Source: WRDF01 sp031552235 (GTDB lineage Bacteria; Bacteroidota; Bacteroidia; Bacteroidales; Rikenellaceae). Taken from it: a DNA stretch of 32,702 nt. The notes beneath the pieces are model-generated. The model was not told where the DNA came from. It did no database searches and was given only the letters and a program-made list of their open reading frames with translations. Within the stretch, counting starts at the first letter, position 1, and every line of letters starts with the position of its first letter. Location: NCBI GenBank assembly GCA_031552235.1, contig JAVBMR010000025.1:1-32702 (forward strand). Reading direction: 5' to 3'. Both the position numbers and the translations under genes were made by a program. Shown here piece after piece: positions 23,314-29,866 of the stretch.

Positions 23314-24426
23314 TTAGATAATTGCGTTCATGTTATGTCCCAGATTCAAGGCCTCATCCACCACCTGATCCATATTATAGTATTTGTAGGAACCCAAACG
23401 ACCGGCGAAAGTCACGTTGGGCAGGTTGGCAGCTAAAGAAGCATAGCGGCTGAAGATCTTACCGTTGGCAGCGTCGTTCACAGGATAGTAAGCCTCCTCG
23501 CCTTCGGCATAGGTATGTGGGTATTCACGCGTCACCACGGTCTTCTCCGTCTGACTGGCCCGACCCAGCTCGAAGTGCTTGTGTTCGATTATGCGCGTAT
23601 ATGGCACAATGCGTTCGGTGTAGTTCACCACGGCGTTGCCCTGATAGTTCGGGATGTCGAGCGTCTCGGTCTCGAACCTCAGCGAGCGGTACTCCAGGCG
23701 GCCGAACGAGTAGTTGAAATACTGGTCGATCATCCCCGTGAATATGGTATGTCCGGCCAGACTCTCAAGGTGACGGTTTTCCATGAAATCGCAGTTCAGG
23801 CGCACCTCGCACCCCTCGAAGCACTTCTCGAAGATACAGTTGTAGCCGCCCACGGGGATGCCCTGCCACGGGTCGTCGAAATAGTTGTTGTCGAACGTGA
23901 AGCGCAGCGGCAAGCGGTTGATGATGAACGCCGGAAGCTCCCGTGCATCACGGCCCCACTGCTTCTCTGTGTAGCCTTTGATCAGTTTTTCATATATCTC
24001 AGGCCCCACAAGCGAGAGCGCCTGCTCTTCGAGGTTGGCCGGGGCTGTGTTGCGCACCCTCTGGCTCTCGATGCGTGTGCGGGCCTCGTCGGGCGTCATG
24101 ACGCCCCACAGCGCATAGAAGGTGTTCATATTGAACGGCAGGTTGTAAAGTTCGTCTTTATACCGCGCCACGGGGCTGTTGATGTAGCTGTTGAACTCGC
24201 AGAGTTCGTTCATGTAATCCCAAACCCTTTTGTTGCCCGTATGGAAGATGTGGGCCCCGTATTTATGCACCGTAATGCCGCCGGTCTGTTCGCAGTAGAG
24301 GTTCCCGCCGATGTGCGGCCGCCTGTCTATCACCAGGCACCGCTTGCCCATTTTAGTTGCCTCCCGTGCGAATACCGCATTGAAAAGGCCGGCACCCACA
24401 AGCAAGTAATCGTAGTACTTTTGCAT
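23314..24426 (-). CDS. glf: UDP-galactopyranose mutase
   Basis: The protein has 370 residues, the usual length. The FAD-binding motif is at the N-terminus (YLLVGAGLFNAVFAREATKMGKRCLVID, then RPHIGGNLY). Family signatures follow: KYGAHIFHTGNKRVWDYMN, FNMNTFYALWGV, KLIKGYTEKQWGRDARELP, and the C-terminal YPVNDAANGKIFSRY with LGSYKYYNMDQVVDEAL. It converts UDP-galactopyranose to UDP-galactofuranose, the donor for galactofuranose in O-antigens, capsules and exopolysaccharides. It is 21 bases after the CysD-like gene. With the flanking glycosyltransferases it marks a surface-polysaccharide locus whose product probably contains galactofuranose. Confidence 0.95.
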   Translation of the reverse strand: MQKYYDYLLVGAGLFNAVFAREATKMGKRCLVIDRRPHIGGNLYCEQTGGITVHKYGAHIFHTGNKRVWDYMNELCEFNSYINSPVARYKDELYNLPFNMNTFYALWGVMTPDEARTRIESQRVRNTAPANLEEQALSLVGPEIYEKLIKGYTEKQWGRDARELPAFIINRLPLRFTFDNNYFDDPWQGIPVGGYNCIFEKCFEGCEVRLNCDFMENRHLESLAGHTIFTGMIDQYFNYSFGRLEYRSLRFETETLDIPNYQGNAVVNYTERIVPYTRIIEHKHFELGRASQTEKTVVTREYPHTYAEGEEAYYPVNDAANGKIFSRYASLAANLPNVTFAGRLGSYKYYNMDQVVDEALNLGHNMNAII

Positions 24427-24447
24427 AACATTATAATTTACTCTCGG

Positions 24448-25200
24448 TTACAGCTGGGATTCAGCGATAATGTCTTTACTCGAACCGGCCTCGGATTCGA
24501 TGGCTGCTGCCATAGGATAACAACCAAGCGTGTGGGTCCTCATATGCCGCAGTCCTCCTTCTTTGGGCAACGCGGGCAAAAGAAGGCGGCCTTTCTCTGT
24601 CACATTCCGACCATGAGGGAAATACATCGGTGCAACTTCTATCTTTTCCGCAAGCACGTATTCCCAAATGTCGGATTCTGTCCAGTCCGACAGTGGAAAT
24701 ACATATAATGTGCTGTCTTTAGAGCACAGGGTATTCCACAACTTGTTTATTTCGGTGTTTCCCGCCCGGTTCTTCCCCTCGACCATTACCATATTCTCAT
24801 TGGAATGCGCCCCGCGTTCCTCCCGGCGACTGCCGTCGAATACAACCTTAATGTCGTATTCGGCAATGGCGTACATCATGGACTGCTTTTTCACAACGGC
24901 AGCACAGTCGACGCCGGCCGGGTCATACTTATCGGGGATAGCATAGACCATTAGGTCGTTATCTTTGGCAAATCTGTCCCGCAGTTCGTATACCTTGGGA
25001 GATTCGTTCCGCATGTCAATATGCAGGAACTTTATATTGACCGGCCGTGGATAGAATGCTTTGGTTATAATGTGGTACATTACGCTTGAGTCCTTACCGG
25101 TCGAATAGAATGACCATACATCACGCAGGTTATTGGTTGTAATGACTTCCCGGATGAGTTCTATCGCCTCCTGTTCCAGTATTTCAAGATGCTGTTCCAT
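24448..25200 (-). CDS. Short CysD-like PP-loop protein (ATP sulfurylase small-subunit family)
   Basis: The protein has 250 residues, about 50 fewer than E. coli CysD. Matching blocks are: PP-loop STGKDSSV (33-40), KAFYPRPVNIKFLHID, FDGSRREERGAHS (121-133), VFPLSDWTESDIWEYV (167-182) and RTHTLGCYPMAAAIES (221-236). The C-terminal tail usual in CysD (the RQGR and KKRQGYF region) is absent, ending at AESQL. CysD with CysN makes adenosine phosphosulfate from ATP and sulfate. Here the gene starts one base after a degenerate CysN-like gene, in the reverse of the usual D-then-N order, and precedes glf. No APS kinase, reductase or sulfotransferase is in the window. It may adenylylate sulfate for a glycan or have another substrate. 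Confidence 0.82.
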   Translation of the reverse strand: MEQHLEILEQEAIELIREVITTNNLRDVWSFYSTGKDSSVMYHIITKAFYPRPVNIKFLHIDMRNESPKVYELRDRFAKDNDLMVYAIPDKYDPAGVDCAAVVKKQSMMYAIAEYDIKVVFDGSRREERGAHSNENMVMVEGKNRAGNTEINKLWNTLCSKDSTLYVFPLSDWTESDIWEYVLAEKIEVAPMYFPHGRNVTEKGRLLLPALPKEGGLRHMRTHTLGCYPMAAAIESEAGSSKDIIAESQL

Positions 25201-25201
25201 T

Positions 25202-26185
25202 TTATCGCATTGTATTCGTTAATTCTCTCGATGTCCGGCCTGAGTCCGCGCCGCCGTTCGGTATTCTGTTTTCACGCGCGATGATGAACATCCCTACCGT
25301 GAGCTTTGTGGAGTTGTCTATGAGTATGCCATACCCCAACTTCCTTAATGCGGCAGGGTCAGCATAAGTAACCTGCTTACGCAACACTATCATGTCTGGC
25401 GAAAGACTCTTCACATAGGCAGCGTCGGTGCCTATTTTGAAAAGGAGCGTGACTGGAAGAGCATCTGCAAAAGATACTAAATGTCCATGTAGTTCGCTGC
25501 CAACACTCAATTCCACATTTGAGATCACAGAAGACCGGGAAATTGCAACATCACGGTCGCAGGTGAACGTTCTATTGATGGCAGGGCTAATACGGCATGG
25601 CAAGGCCGAGGGATATACCATAACCTCGCGCGAAGGATCGCACTTACCGGTTTCAATTCCCGTCACAGCCCTGTTGCCAGGCGTGAGTATATTGTCCTGA
25701 ACGAACAGCGCCCATTTATCGTCATCCGTGCAAGTCAAAGCCAGTTCCTCCAACCTGTGTTCGAGCGCTTTCACAAAGGCGTTATCACCGTTGCTTGTCA
25801 ACAATATCTCGCTGGTAGCGAACGCCACACTTATCTCATCTGCAAGCGCAACGGCAATATCGCCATCCACCATATCGGTGTTTGCCACAACGAAAAGCAC
25901 AGGCACATCCAACAATTGGCAGTAACGGTGTTGCATAAATGTCTGCTCCTGTATGCCGCGCACAGCGTCAACGACGAGTATGGTACAGTCGGCCTCGGCA
26001 CAAGAGGTTATGAAGTTCCGGATATACCGTTCGTGCCACGGGCAATCTGTCAAGCGGCAACACACACGGCCAATGTTAAAGAAACTGCGCGTGTTGGCAA
26101 TGACAGCCTGCTGTTGGCCTCCAAACAGGACCGGCTTACCGAAACCTGCATCGCCGCACAAAGCTATTTTGAATATTTTTTCCAT
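25202..26185 (-). CDS. Degenerate CysN-like translation-factor-type GTPase
   Basis: The protein has 327 residues, against about 475 for E. coli CysN. The order of blocks follows CysN: P-loop region (11-18), LTDCPWHERYIRNFITSCAEADCTILVVDAVRG (45-77), LFVVANTDMVDG (97-108), then an EF-Tu-like domain 2 (TGKCDPSREVMVYPSALPCRI, DVAISRSSV) and the terminal GILIDNSTKLTVGMFII. Every nucleotide motif is altered: GxxxxGKS/T is GDAGFGKP, DxPGH is DCPWH, and NKxD is NTDM. The switch I region is also short. GTP hydrolysis is therefore doubtful. The reading frame is intact and its stop lies one base before the CysD-like start, so the pair is kept together. It may be a structural partner of the CysD-like enzyme. 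Confidence 0.75.
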   Translation of the reverse strand: MEKIFKIALCGDAGFGKPVLFGGQQQAVIANTRSFFNIGRVCCRLTDCPWHERYIRNFITSCAEADCTILVVDAVRGIQEQTFMQHRYCQLLDVPVLFVVANTDMVDGDIAVALADEISVAFATSEILLTSNGDNAFVKALEHRLEELALTCTDDDKWALFVQDNILTPGNRAVTGIETGKCDPSREVMVYPSALPCRISPAINRTFTCDRDVAISRSSVISNVELSVGSELHGHLVSFADALPVTLLFKIGTDAAYVKSLSPDMIVLRKQVTYADPAALRKLGYGILIDNSTKLTVGMFIIARENRIPNGGADSGRTSRELTNTMR

Positions 26186-26352
26186 AGTTTTATTTTATTA
26201 TTAATAAAGTCCCTATATTTTTAAGATAACATATACCATCAAATTGATTATCAACATTATTTTATTTATGTTTTTTGCCCATACCGTTTTGTATTATTTA
26301 CCGGGGCTGTTCAGAAAATATCTCCCCGCCGCATCATTTGCCAAATGGAAAA

Positions 26353-26760
26353 TCATGCCCATGCGAGCGCTGCCAGTGCCACGTACAGGCTCCAGCGATA
26401 TACAAGCGGTACATGCCGCTGCTCTTCAACTACTGTCCTATCACGGCAGACCATTTCGTATACCGTATCGACTACACTCACCGTGTCACGCACGAAGCGG
26501 TTTGCATAATTATAGCTGTCGCGGTATATTATAACCGTATCACCTTTATGGTATACTATTACCGAGTCGCGCACGTATGTAGTGTCCCTAATTATCCGGT
26601 CGTGGTAGCGATCACGATACTCCACATGTATGCTGTCACGGTTGTCGATGTTTACCATGGGCTGGTGGCAGCACGACCCCAGTCCGATGACGCATACCGC
26701 CAGCAGCGCCGGCAGCGCTGTCGCCACTACTTGGTGGCCCTGCACTTTTGTCACTCCCAT
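26353..26760 (-). CDS. Small lipoprotein with C-terminal membrane helix, spanin-like
   Basis: I chose ATG 26760 (135 residues), which overlaps the stop of the upstream muramidase-like gene by one base (TAATG). The frame is open further upstream but would overlap that gene fully. A signal segment (VVATALPALLAVCVIGLGSCC) has a lipobox GLGSC. A charged middle, repeating D-T/S-V/I-Y patterns (DTTYVRDSVIVYHKGDTVIIYRD), is followed by a C-terminal hydrophobic helix (WSLYVALAALAWA). Behind a holin and an endolysin-like gene, this fits a spanin that joins inner and outer membranes during lysis. I do not recognise a named family; the role rests on topology and context. Confidence 0.6.
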   Translation of the reverse strand: MGVTKVQGHQVVATALPALLAVCVIGLGSCCHQPMVNIDNRDSIHVEYRDRYHDRIIRDTTYVRDSVIVYHKGDTVIIYRDSYNYANRFVRDTVSVVDTVYEMVCRDRTVVEEQRHVPLVYRWSLYVALAALAWA

Positions 26761-27164
26761 TACCGTACTTCCTTTATAAAGAGTTCCCAACCAGCGTTTA
26801 CATCGGCCGCCACGGCCTGCACGCCGTTCTCGACTCTCGACATGGCCGCCACTACAGGCACCATAACTTCGCGGCAGATAGCCGTTATATTTGAGTCGGG
26901 GTTTACGCCTGCCCACGCCGACACAGTCTCGACATATTTGTCTGTGTGGTTTTCGACGGGAGGAGCATAGCGTGCTATCATCTCGCGCAGTGTATTCAGC
27001 CTGTGCCGTTTCTGGTAAGTGTACAGCAGCATGAACATGGCGCGGTAACCGTAGACCATGTTTTTGAGTTGCTTGAAGGCCGCATCTGTCGATATCTCGC
27101 CATGATGCTTCATCGCCGAGTTGCGTATATTACCCGGATTGTTGTTTTTTAGTCCTCTGCTCAT
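26760..27164 (-). CDS. Phage structural protein P5-like / muramidase-like protein
   Basis: The protein has 134 residues. Its N-terminus, SRGLKNNNPGNIRNS, and later MVYGYRAMFMLLYTYQKRHRLNTLREMIARYAPPVENHTDKYVETVS, match the small phage-derived family called structural protein P5 in Bacteroidetes annotations, which resembles tail-associated lysozyme domains (the NNPGNIR and PP-x-EN-x-T motifs). It probably cuts or binds peptidoglycan. It lies 16 bases after the holin gene and overlaps the spanin-like gene by one base, forming a three-gene lysis cassette. No signal peptide is visible, as expected if the holin lets it through. Confidence 0.75.
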   Translation of the reverse strand: MSRGLKNNNPGNIRNSAMKHHGEISTDAAFKQLKNMVYGYRAMFMLLYTYQKRHRLNTLREMIARYAPPVENHTDKYVETVSAWAGVNPDSNITAICREVMVPVVAAMSRVENGVQAVAADVNAGWELFIKEVR

Positions 27165-27180
27165 AATTCCATATTTTTAA

Positions 27181-27693
27181 TTATTGTTCGTTGATCTCCT
27201 GTCCTCCTTTGTCCGTTTTAAGAAACGCCATCAATTTCGGCAGGTCTTTTACGTCGGTTTTCTTTATTATCTCGCCGATGAGCTTTGCCATGTCCTGATA
27301 ACGCCCCTTGTCTTTGTCATTGGTATTCTCATATATTGACTTAAGCTCTATGATAACTACAAACATGGCTCCGGCGAATGTCAGTATCGGAAACAACGGC
27401 AGTCTGTATGATATCTGGGGATTAAGATTATACAGCGAGAATATTTGCATTCCATCTATCACCGTGAGCACCAGCAGCATATTGAAATATGCCCCCATCT
27501 TGCGGACAGTTCTCCGCAATCCATGCGACGAACGGTATTGTCCTGTTTTGCGAGCTTTATTCAATCCGGATCCGAGGTCAAGCATCACCACTATAACAAC
27601 CGATACATACAGTACCATTGTTACTGCTATCGGACCGTTCATATCAGTAATAAGCGCATTAAAAATTTTGTTCAACATTTGTTCTTTCATCAT
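27181..27693 (-). CDS. Holin-family membrane protein
   Basis: The protein has 170 residues. Membrane helices lie at about 22-40 (AVTMVLYVSVVIVVMLDLG), 71-88 (FNMLLVLTVIDGMQIFSL) and 98-114 (LFPILTFAGAMFVVIIEL). Between the first two is the phage-holin signature DLGSGLNKARKTGQYRSSHGLRRTVRKMGAYFN. The C-terminal 50 residues are charged and cytoplasmic. It is the first gene of a minus-strand cassette with a P5-like muramidase and a spanin-like lipoprotein. ATG 27690 or 27678 are other possible starts. It presumably makes the inner-membrane hole that releases the muramidase. Such cassettes occur in prophage remnants and in protein-release systems. Confidence 0.82.
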   Translation of the reverse strand: MMKEQMLNKIFNALITDMNGPIAVTMVLYVSVVIVVMLDLGSGLNKARKTGQYRSSHGLRRTVRKMGAYFNMLLVLTVIDGMQIFSLYNLNPQISYRLPLFPILTFAGAMFVVIIELKSIYENTNDKDKGRYQDMAKLIGEIIKKTDVKDLPKLMAFLKTDKGGQEINEQ

Positions 27694-27738
27694 TATTATT
27701 AAATTAAGTATTCGTTAGGCCGCTGAATCAACCGCATA

Positions 27739-27746
27739 CAAAATTA
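27739..27746 (-). promoter_or_regulatory. Candidate -7 box for the lysis cassette
   Basis: On the minus strand this reads TAATTTTG, an exact match to TAnnTTTG. It would start transcription about 40 bases before the holin ATG. No clear -33 TTTG lies at the usual distance, so the site may need an activator. Confidence 0.4.
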
Positions 27747-27851
27747 TACAAACCAATCCTCGAAAACATAATTTCAACCCTAACGTTATTGACACTTTTT
27801 TACTGGTGATTATCAGACACTTAAAACAATATAGGCGACCAAGTCCACAAA

Positions 27852-27908
27852 CATTACTTACTGATAAGAACACTTGCGCCGCGACACCTGAAATGTCAAT
27901 AAGTAATG
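27852..27908. promoter_or_regulatory. Inverted repeat in divergent regulatory region
   Basis: CATTACTTACTGA (27852-27864) and TCAATAAGTAATG (27896-27908) are inverted copies matching at 12 of 13 bases, 31 bases apart. A further TTATTGACA at 27786-27794 is an exact inverted copy of TGTCAATAA (27894-27902). They lie in the 335 bases between the divergent holin gene and the small plus-strand genes and look like operators for a regulator not present here. Confidence 0.45.
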
Positions 27909-27941
27909 CCCATAAACCGACTGTTTAACTATGGCGTTTTA

Positions 27942-27949
27942 TATTTTTG
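27942..27949 (+). promoter_or_regulatory. Candidate -7 box for the small plus-strand genes
   Basis: TATTTTTG matches TAnnTTTG exactly. It lies 33 bases beyond the inverted repeat and about 80 bases before the ATG at 28029, so transcription would leave a leader of about 70 bases. Confidence 0.45.
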
Positions 27950-28028
27950 CAGAAACAGACGCAATTATAATATCAGTAGACAATCACAACAAAAAACGGC
28001 CGTATTCAAACAAAGGCACCCCCAGGTA

Positions 28029-28214
28029 ATGACCAAGCACATACCAGAACCGGACAAACTCTACAAAGAAACGCTCGACGCAGCAACACGAGCGCATGAC
28101 AAACTCATCGAACTGCATGAATCGCGCTTGAAACAGCATATAACCAATGGGCGGATAAAGAACTGCACGCGTGAAATGAGCGCCATAATCAAAATACTAA
28201 AGCAATACCCATAA
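28029..28214 (+). CDS. Small protein of unknown function
   Basis: I chose ATG 28029 (61 residues, MTKHIPEPDKLYKE). The frame is open upstream to 27906, but that stretch covers the promoter box. The protein is basic and likely helical (LDAATRAHDKLIELHESRLKQHI, REMSAIIKILKQY). It has no signal or membrane segment, and I know no family for it. It probably forms an operon with the next small gene, 23 bases away, followed by a strong terminator. It is divergent from the lysis cassette and may belong to the same mobile module. Confidence 0.5.
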   Translation: MTKHIPEPDKLYKETLDAATRAHDKLIELHESRLKQHITNGRIKNCTREMSAIIKILKQYP

Positions 28215-28237
28215 TCCATATAAACAAAGTTCCGGAT

Positions 28238-28489
28238 ATGTTACGCGCAGAAAGAGACCTTTTGGCAAAGGCGACAGCCTTCACTTCTCCTTTACAGGCT
28301 ATAGAATGGATCATAAACAACGGCCTGCACAACTATACGCGATGCCGCATATGGGCAATTAAACGCCATTACGAGGGACTGGTAAGTTCCGGCATATTCC
28401 GGATGGATGCCATCACGTTCACAGCCGAAGAATTCTGCGTGGATGAAGAAACAGTAAAGAAAGCTATTTACCGCCATAAAGACATATAA
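28238..28489 (+). CDS. Small protein with helix-turn-helix-like C-terminus
   Basis: The protein has 83 residues. The C-terminal TFTAEEFCVDEETVKKAIYRH has the shape of a helix-turn-helix, in which a residue cluster EEF-x-VDEETVKKAI would be the recognition part. The N-terminal half (ERDLLAKATAFTSPLQAIEWI) is helical. It lacks signal and membrane segments. It could be a small DNA-binding regulator of the divergent promoters, whose operator-like repeats lie 350 bases upstream. The fold is a guess from pattern; no family is recognised. Confidence 0.5.
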   Translation: MLRAERDLLAKATAFTSPLQAIEWIINNGLHNYTRCRIWAIKRHYEGLVSSGIFRMDAITFTAEEFCVDEETVKKAIYRHKDI

Positions 28490-28560
28490 TAACACAATCC
28501 GGTAACGCATTATGTCCACGGCAGATCCGCAGATGGTGTATAACAAATAGCACATTACCA

Positions 28561-28591
28561 AAAAAGGGACGGTATTTCCGTCCCTTTTTTC
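28561..28591. terminator. Strong terminator after the small plus-strand genes
   Basis: AAAAAAGGGACGG (28561-28573) and CCGTCCCTTTTTT (28579-28591) form a perfect 13-base stem with a 5-base loop and a T-run in the 3' arm on either strand. It closes the small-gene operon and can also stop minus-strand transcription coming from the glycosyltransferase and IS side. Confidence 0.9.
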
Positions 28592-28664
28592 TTTAAAGCC
28601 AACCACGGCAAACGCTATGCGAGCGTTACCCCGGTATCAGGAATCTATAATACCGAAACGTCTG

Positions 28665-28671
28665 GATTATG
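28665..28671 (+). repeat. Target-site duplication, left copy
   Basis: GATTATG next to the left IS end. The right copy is at 29860-29866. The two are identical, so the element is complete and fairly recent. Confidence 0.85.
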
Positions 28672-29859
28672 TGTCCTGTATCAATAGTCCCGCTACAAAA
28701 TGACTGATTGACTTTGCGGCTATATTCCCCCGGGATAGATCTTTACAGTCCCAGGGGAAGATAGCCGAGAACTCAAGTTATCCCGGCTTCGTTGTCTTAT
28801 GATTATAAGGTGATGCACCTTTCTTTTTCAGGAATTTAAGGTATTCATAGTTTCGGGGCATCACCTTCTCATCCTGATCCCATTGCTGTTCGGCATAATC
28901 ATATTGATCCGGCACAAGATGCTCCGCTGACCGATACTTTTGCCAGGGAGTCAACCCTTTGAGAGAGGAATGAGGACGTTTCTTGTTGTAAAATTCCTGC
29001 CATTCCATCGCCAATGCGTTCAGATCGAGTGACCGATCCGCGAGGTCGAAGCACGACCAGAACTCCGTTTTGTCAGTCTGCTGAGTCCGCTCGACCTTGC
29101 CGTTCAGATGTGGTGTCCGGGGCCTGATCGGACGAAACTTGATGTAGTGAGCGTGTAACTCTTCCTGAAAAGCGTCATTGAAAAACTCCGTCCCCCAGTC
29201 CGTTTGCACATGCAGGATCGGAAACGGGAATGTCCGGAGCACCTCATATAGAAAATCTATCGTGGACTCAGCTTTCTTATTGGGGTAGACCCGGATCGTT
29301 TTGAGCCTCGTGCAATCGTCGATTGCGGTGAACTGGTAAGCCTTAGCGCATAACTTGGTAACGTCCATTTGAACCCGGTCGCCCGGAACTTCCTTATTGT
29401 AAAGAATGTAGTCCGATTTCTTACGGCGCTTTACGACCGGCTTCACATCGTGCGCTTTCAGCACCCGCCACACGGTCATGGGCGACAGCTCTATTTTCCG
29501 GGTGCGCAATATATGAGTTGAAATACGGGCGGCGCCCCACTTGCGTTTTTCGCGGATGTCAAGGATAAAGACCTCCAGTTCAGGCGTAATCTTCTTGTTG
29601 GCAAGATGGTTAGGACGATGAGATTTATCTGACAGTTTTGTATCCGGCACCTGTTCCTGGCGCTTGATCCACCTATAAAGCGTCGAACGGGCTATGCCAC
29701 AACGTAATGCCGTTTTTGTAATAGAGCCCGTTTCTTGATAGATTTTAAGCCACTTACGTCGAGCGATCTCTTTCCTTGTCGCATTATCCATACGAGCAAG
29801 TTAAGAAATCGCTCTAAAAATCAACCACCAAAATGTAGCGATTCTATCGATACTTTACA
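28672..29859 (-). mobile_element. Complete IS481-family insertion sequence
   Basis: The element is 1188 bases long with TGT ends. Its imperfect terminal inverted repeats align without gaps for about 35 bases: GTATC, ATAG, CGCTACA and TG match at the same distance from each end (for example CGCTACA at 28691-28697 and its complement at 29834-29840). It carries one transposase gene and is flanked by an exact 7-base duplication, GATTATG. The right duplication overlaps the stop codon of the large glycosyltransferase. The region between the transposase and the left end is about 100 bases and has no gene. Confidence 0.92.
28778..29791 (-). CDS. IS481-family transposase
   Basis: The protein has 337 residues. 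A helix-turn-helix at the N-terminus (ITKTALRCGIARSTLYRWIKR, 24-44) is followed by a second DNA-binding segment (KWGAARISTHILRTRKIELSPMTVWRVL). The integrase-type catalytic domain has Asp143 (VQMDVTKL), Asp198 (VQTDWGTEFF) and Glu234 (LNGKVERTQQTDKTEF), so the DDE triad is complete. The motif RPRTPHLNGKVER is typical of IS481 and IS3 relatives. No frameshift is seen, so it is likely active. Confidence 0.94.
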   Translation of the reverse strand: MDNATRKEIARRKWLKIYQETGSITKTALRCGIARSTLYRWIKRQEQVPDTKLSDKSHRPNHLANKKITPELEVFILDIREKRKWGAARISTHILRTRKIELSPMTVWRVLKAHDVKPVVKRRKKSDYILYNKEVPGDRVQMDVTKLCAKAYQFTAIDDCTRLKTIRVYPNKKAESTIDFLYEVLRTFPFPILHVQTDWGTEFFNDAFQEELHAHYIKFRPIRPRTPHLNGKVERTQQTDKTEFWSCFDLADRSLDLNALAMEWQEFYNKKRPHSSLKGLTPWQKYRSAEHLVPDQYDYAEQQWDQDEKVMPRNYEYLKFLKKKGASPYNHKTTKPG

Positions 29860-29866
29860 GATTATG
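29860..29866 (+). repeat. Target-site duplication, right copy
   Basis: GATTATG directly after the right IS end. Bases 29862-29864 are the stop codon (TAA on the minus strand) of the large glycosyltransferase. Confidence 0.85.

Noticed and set aside
23515..24708. A 397-codon plus-strand open frame
   Set aside because: It is antisense to glf and runs into the CysD-like gene; no family features.
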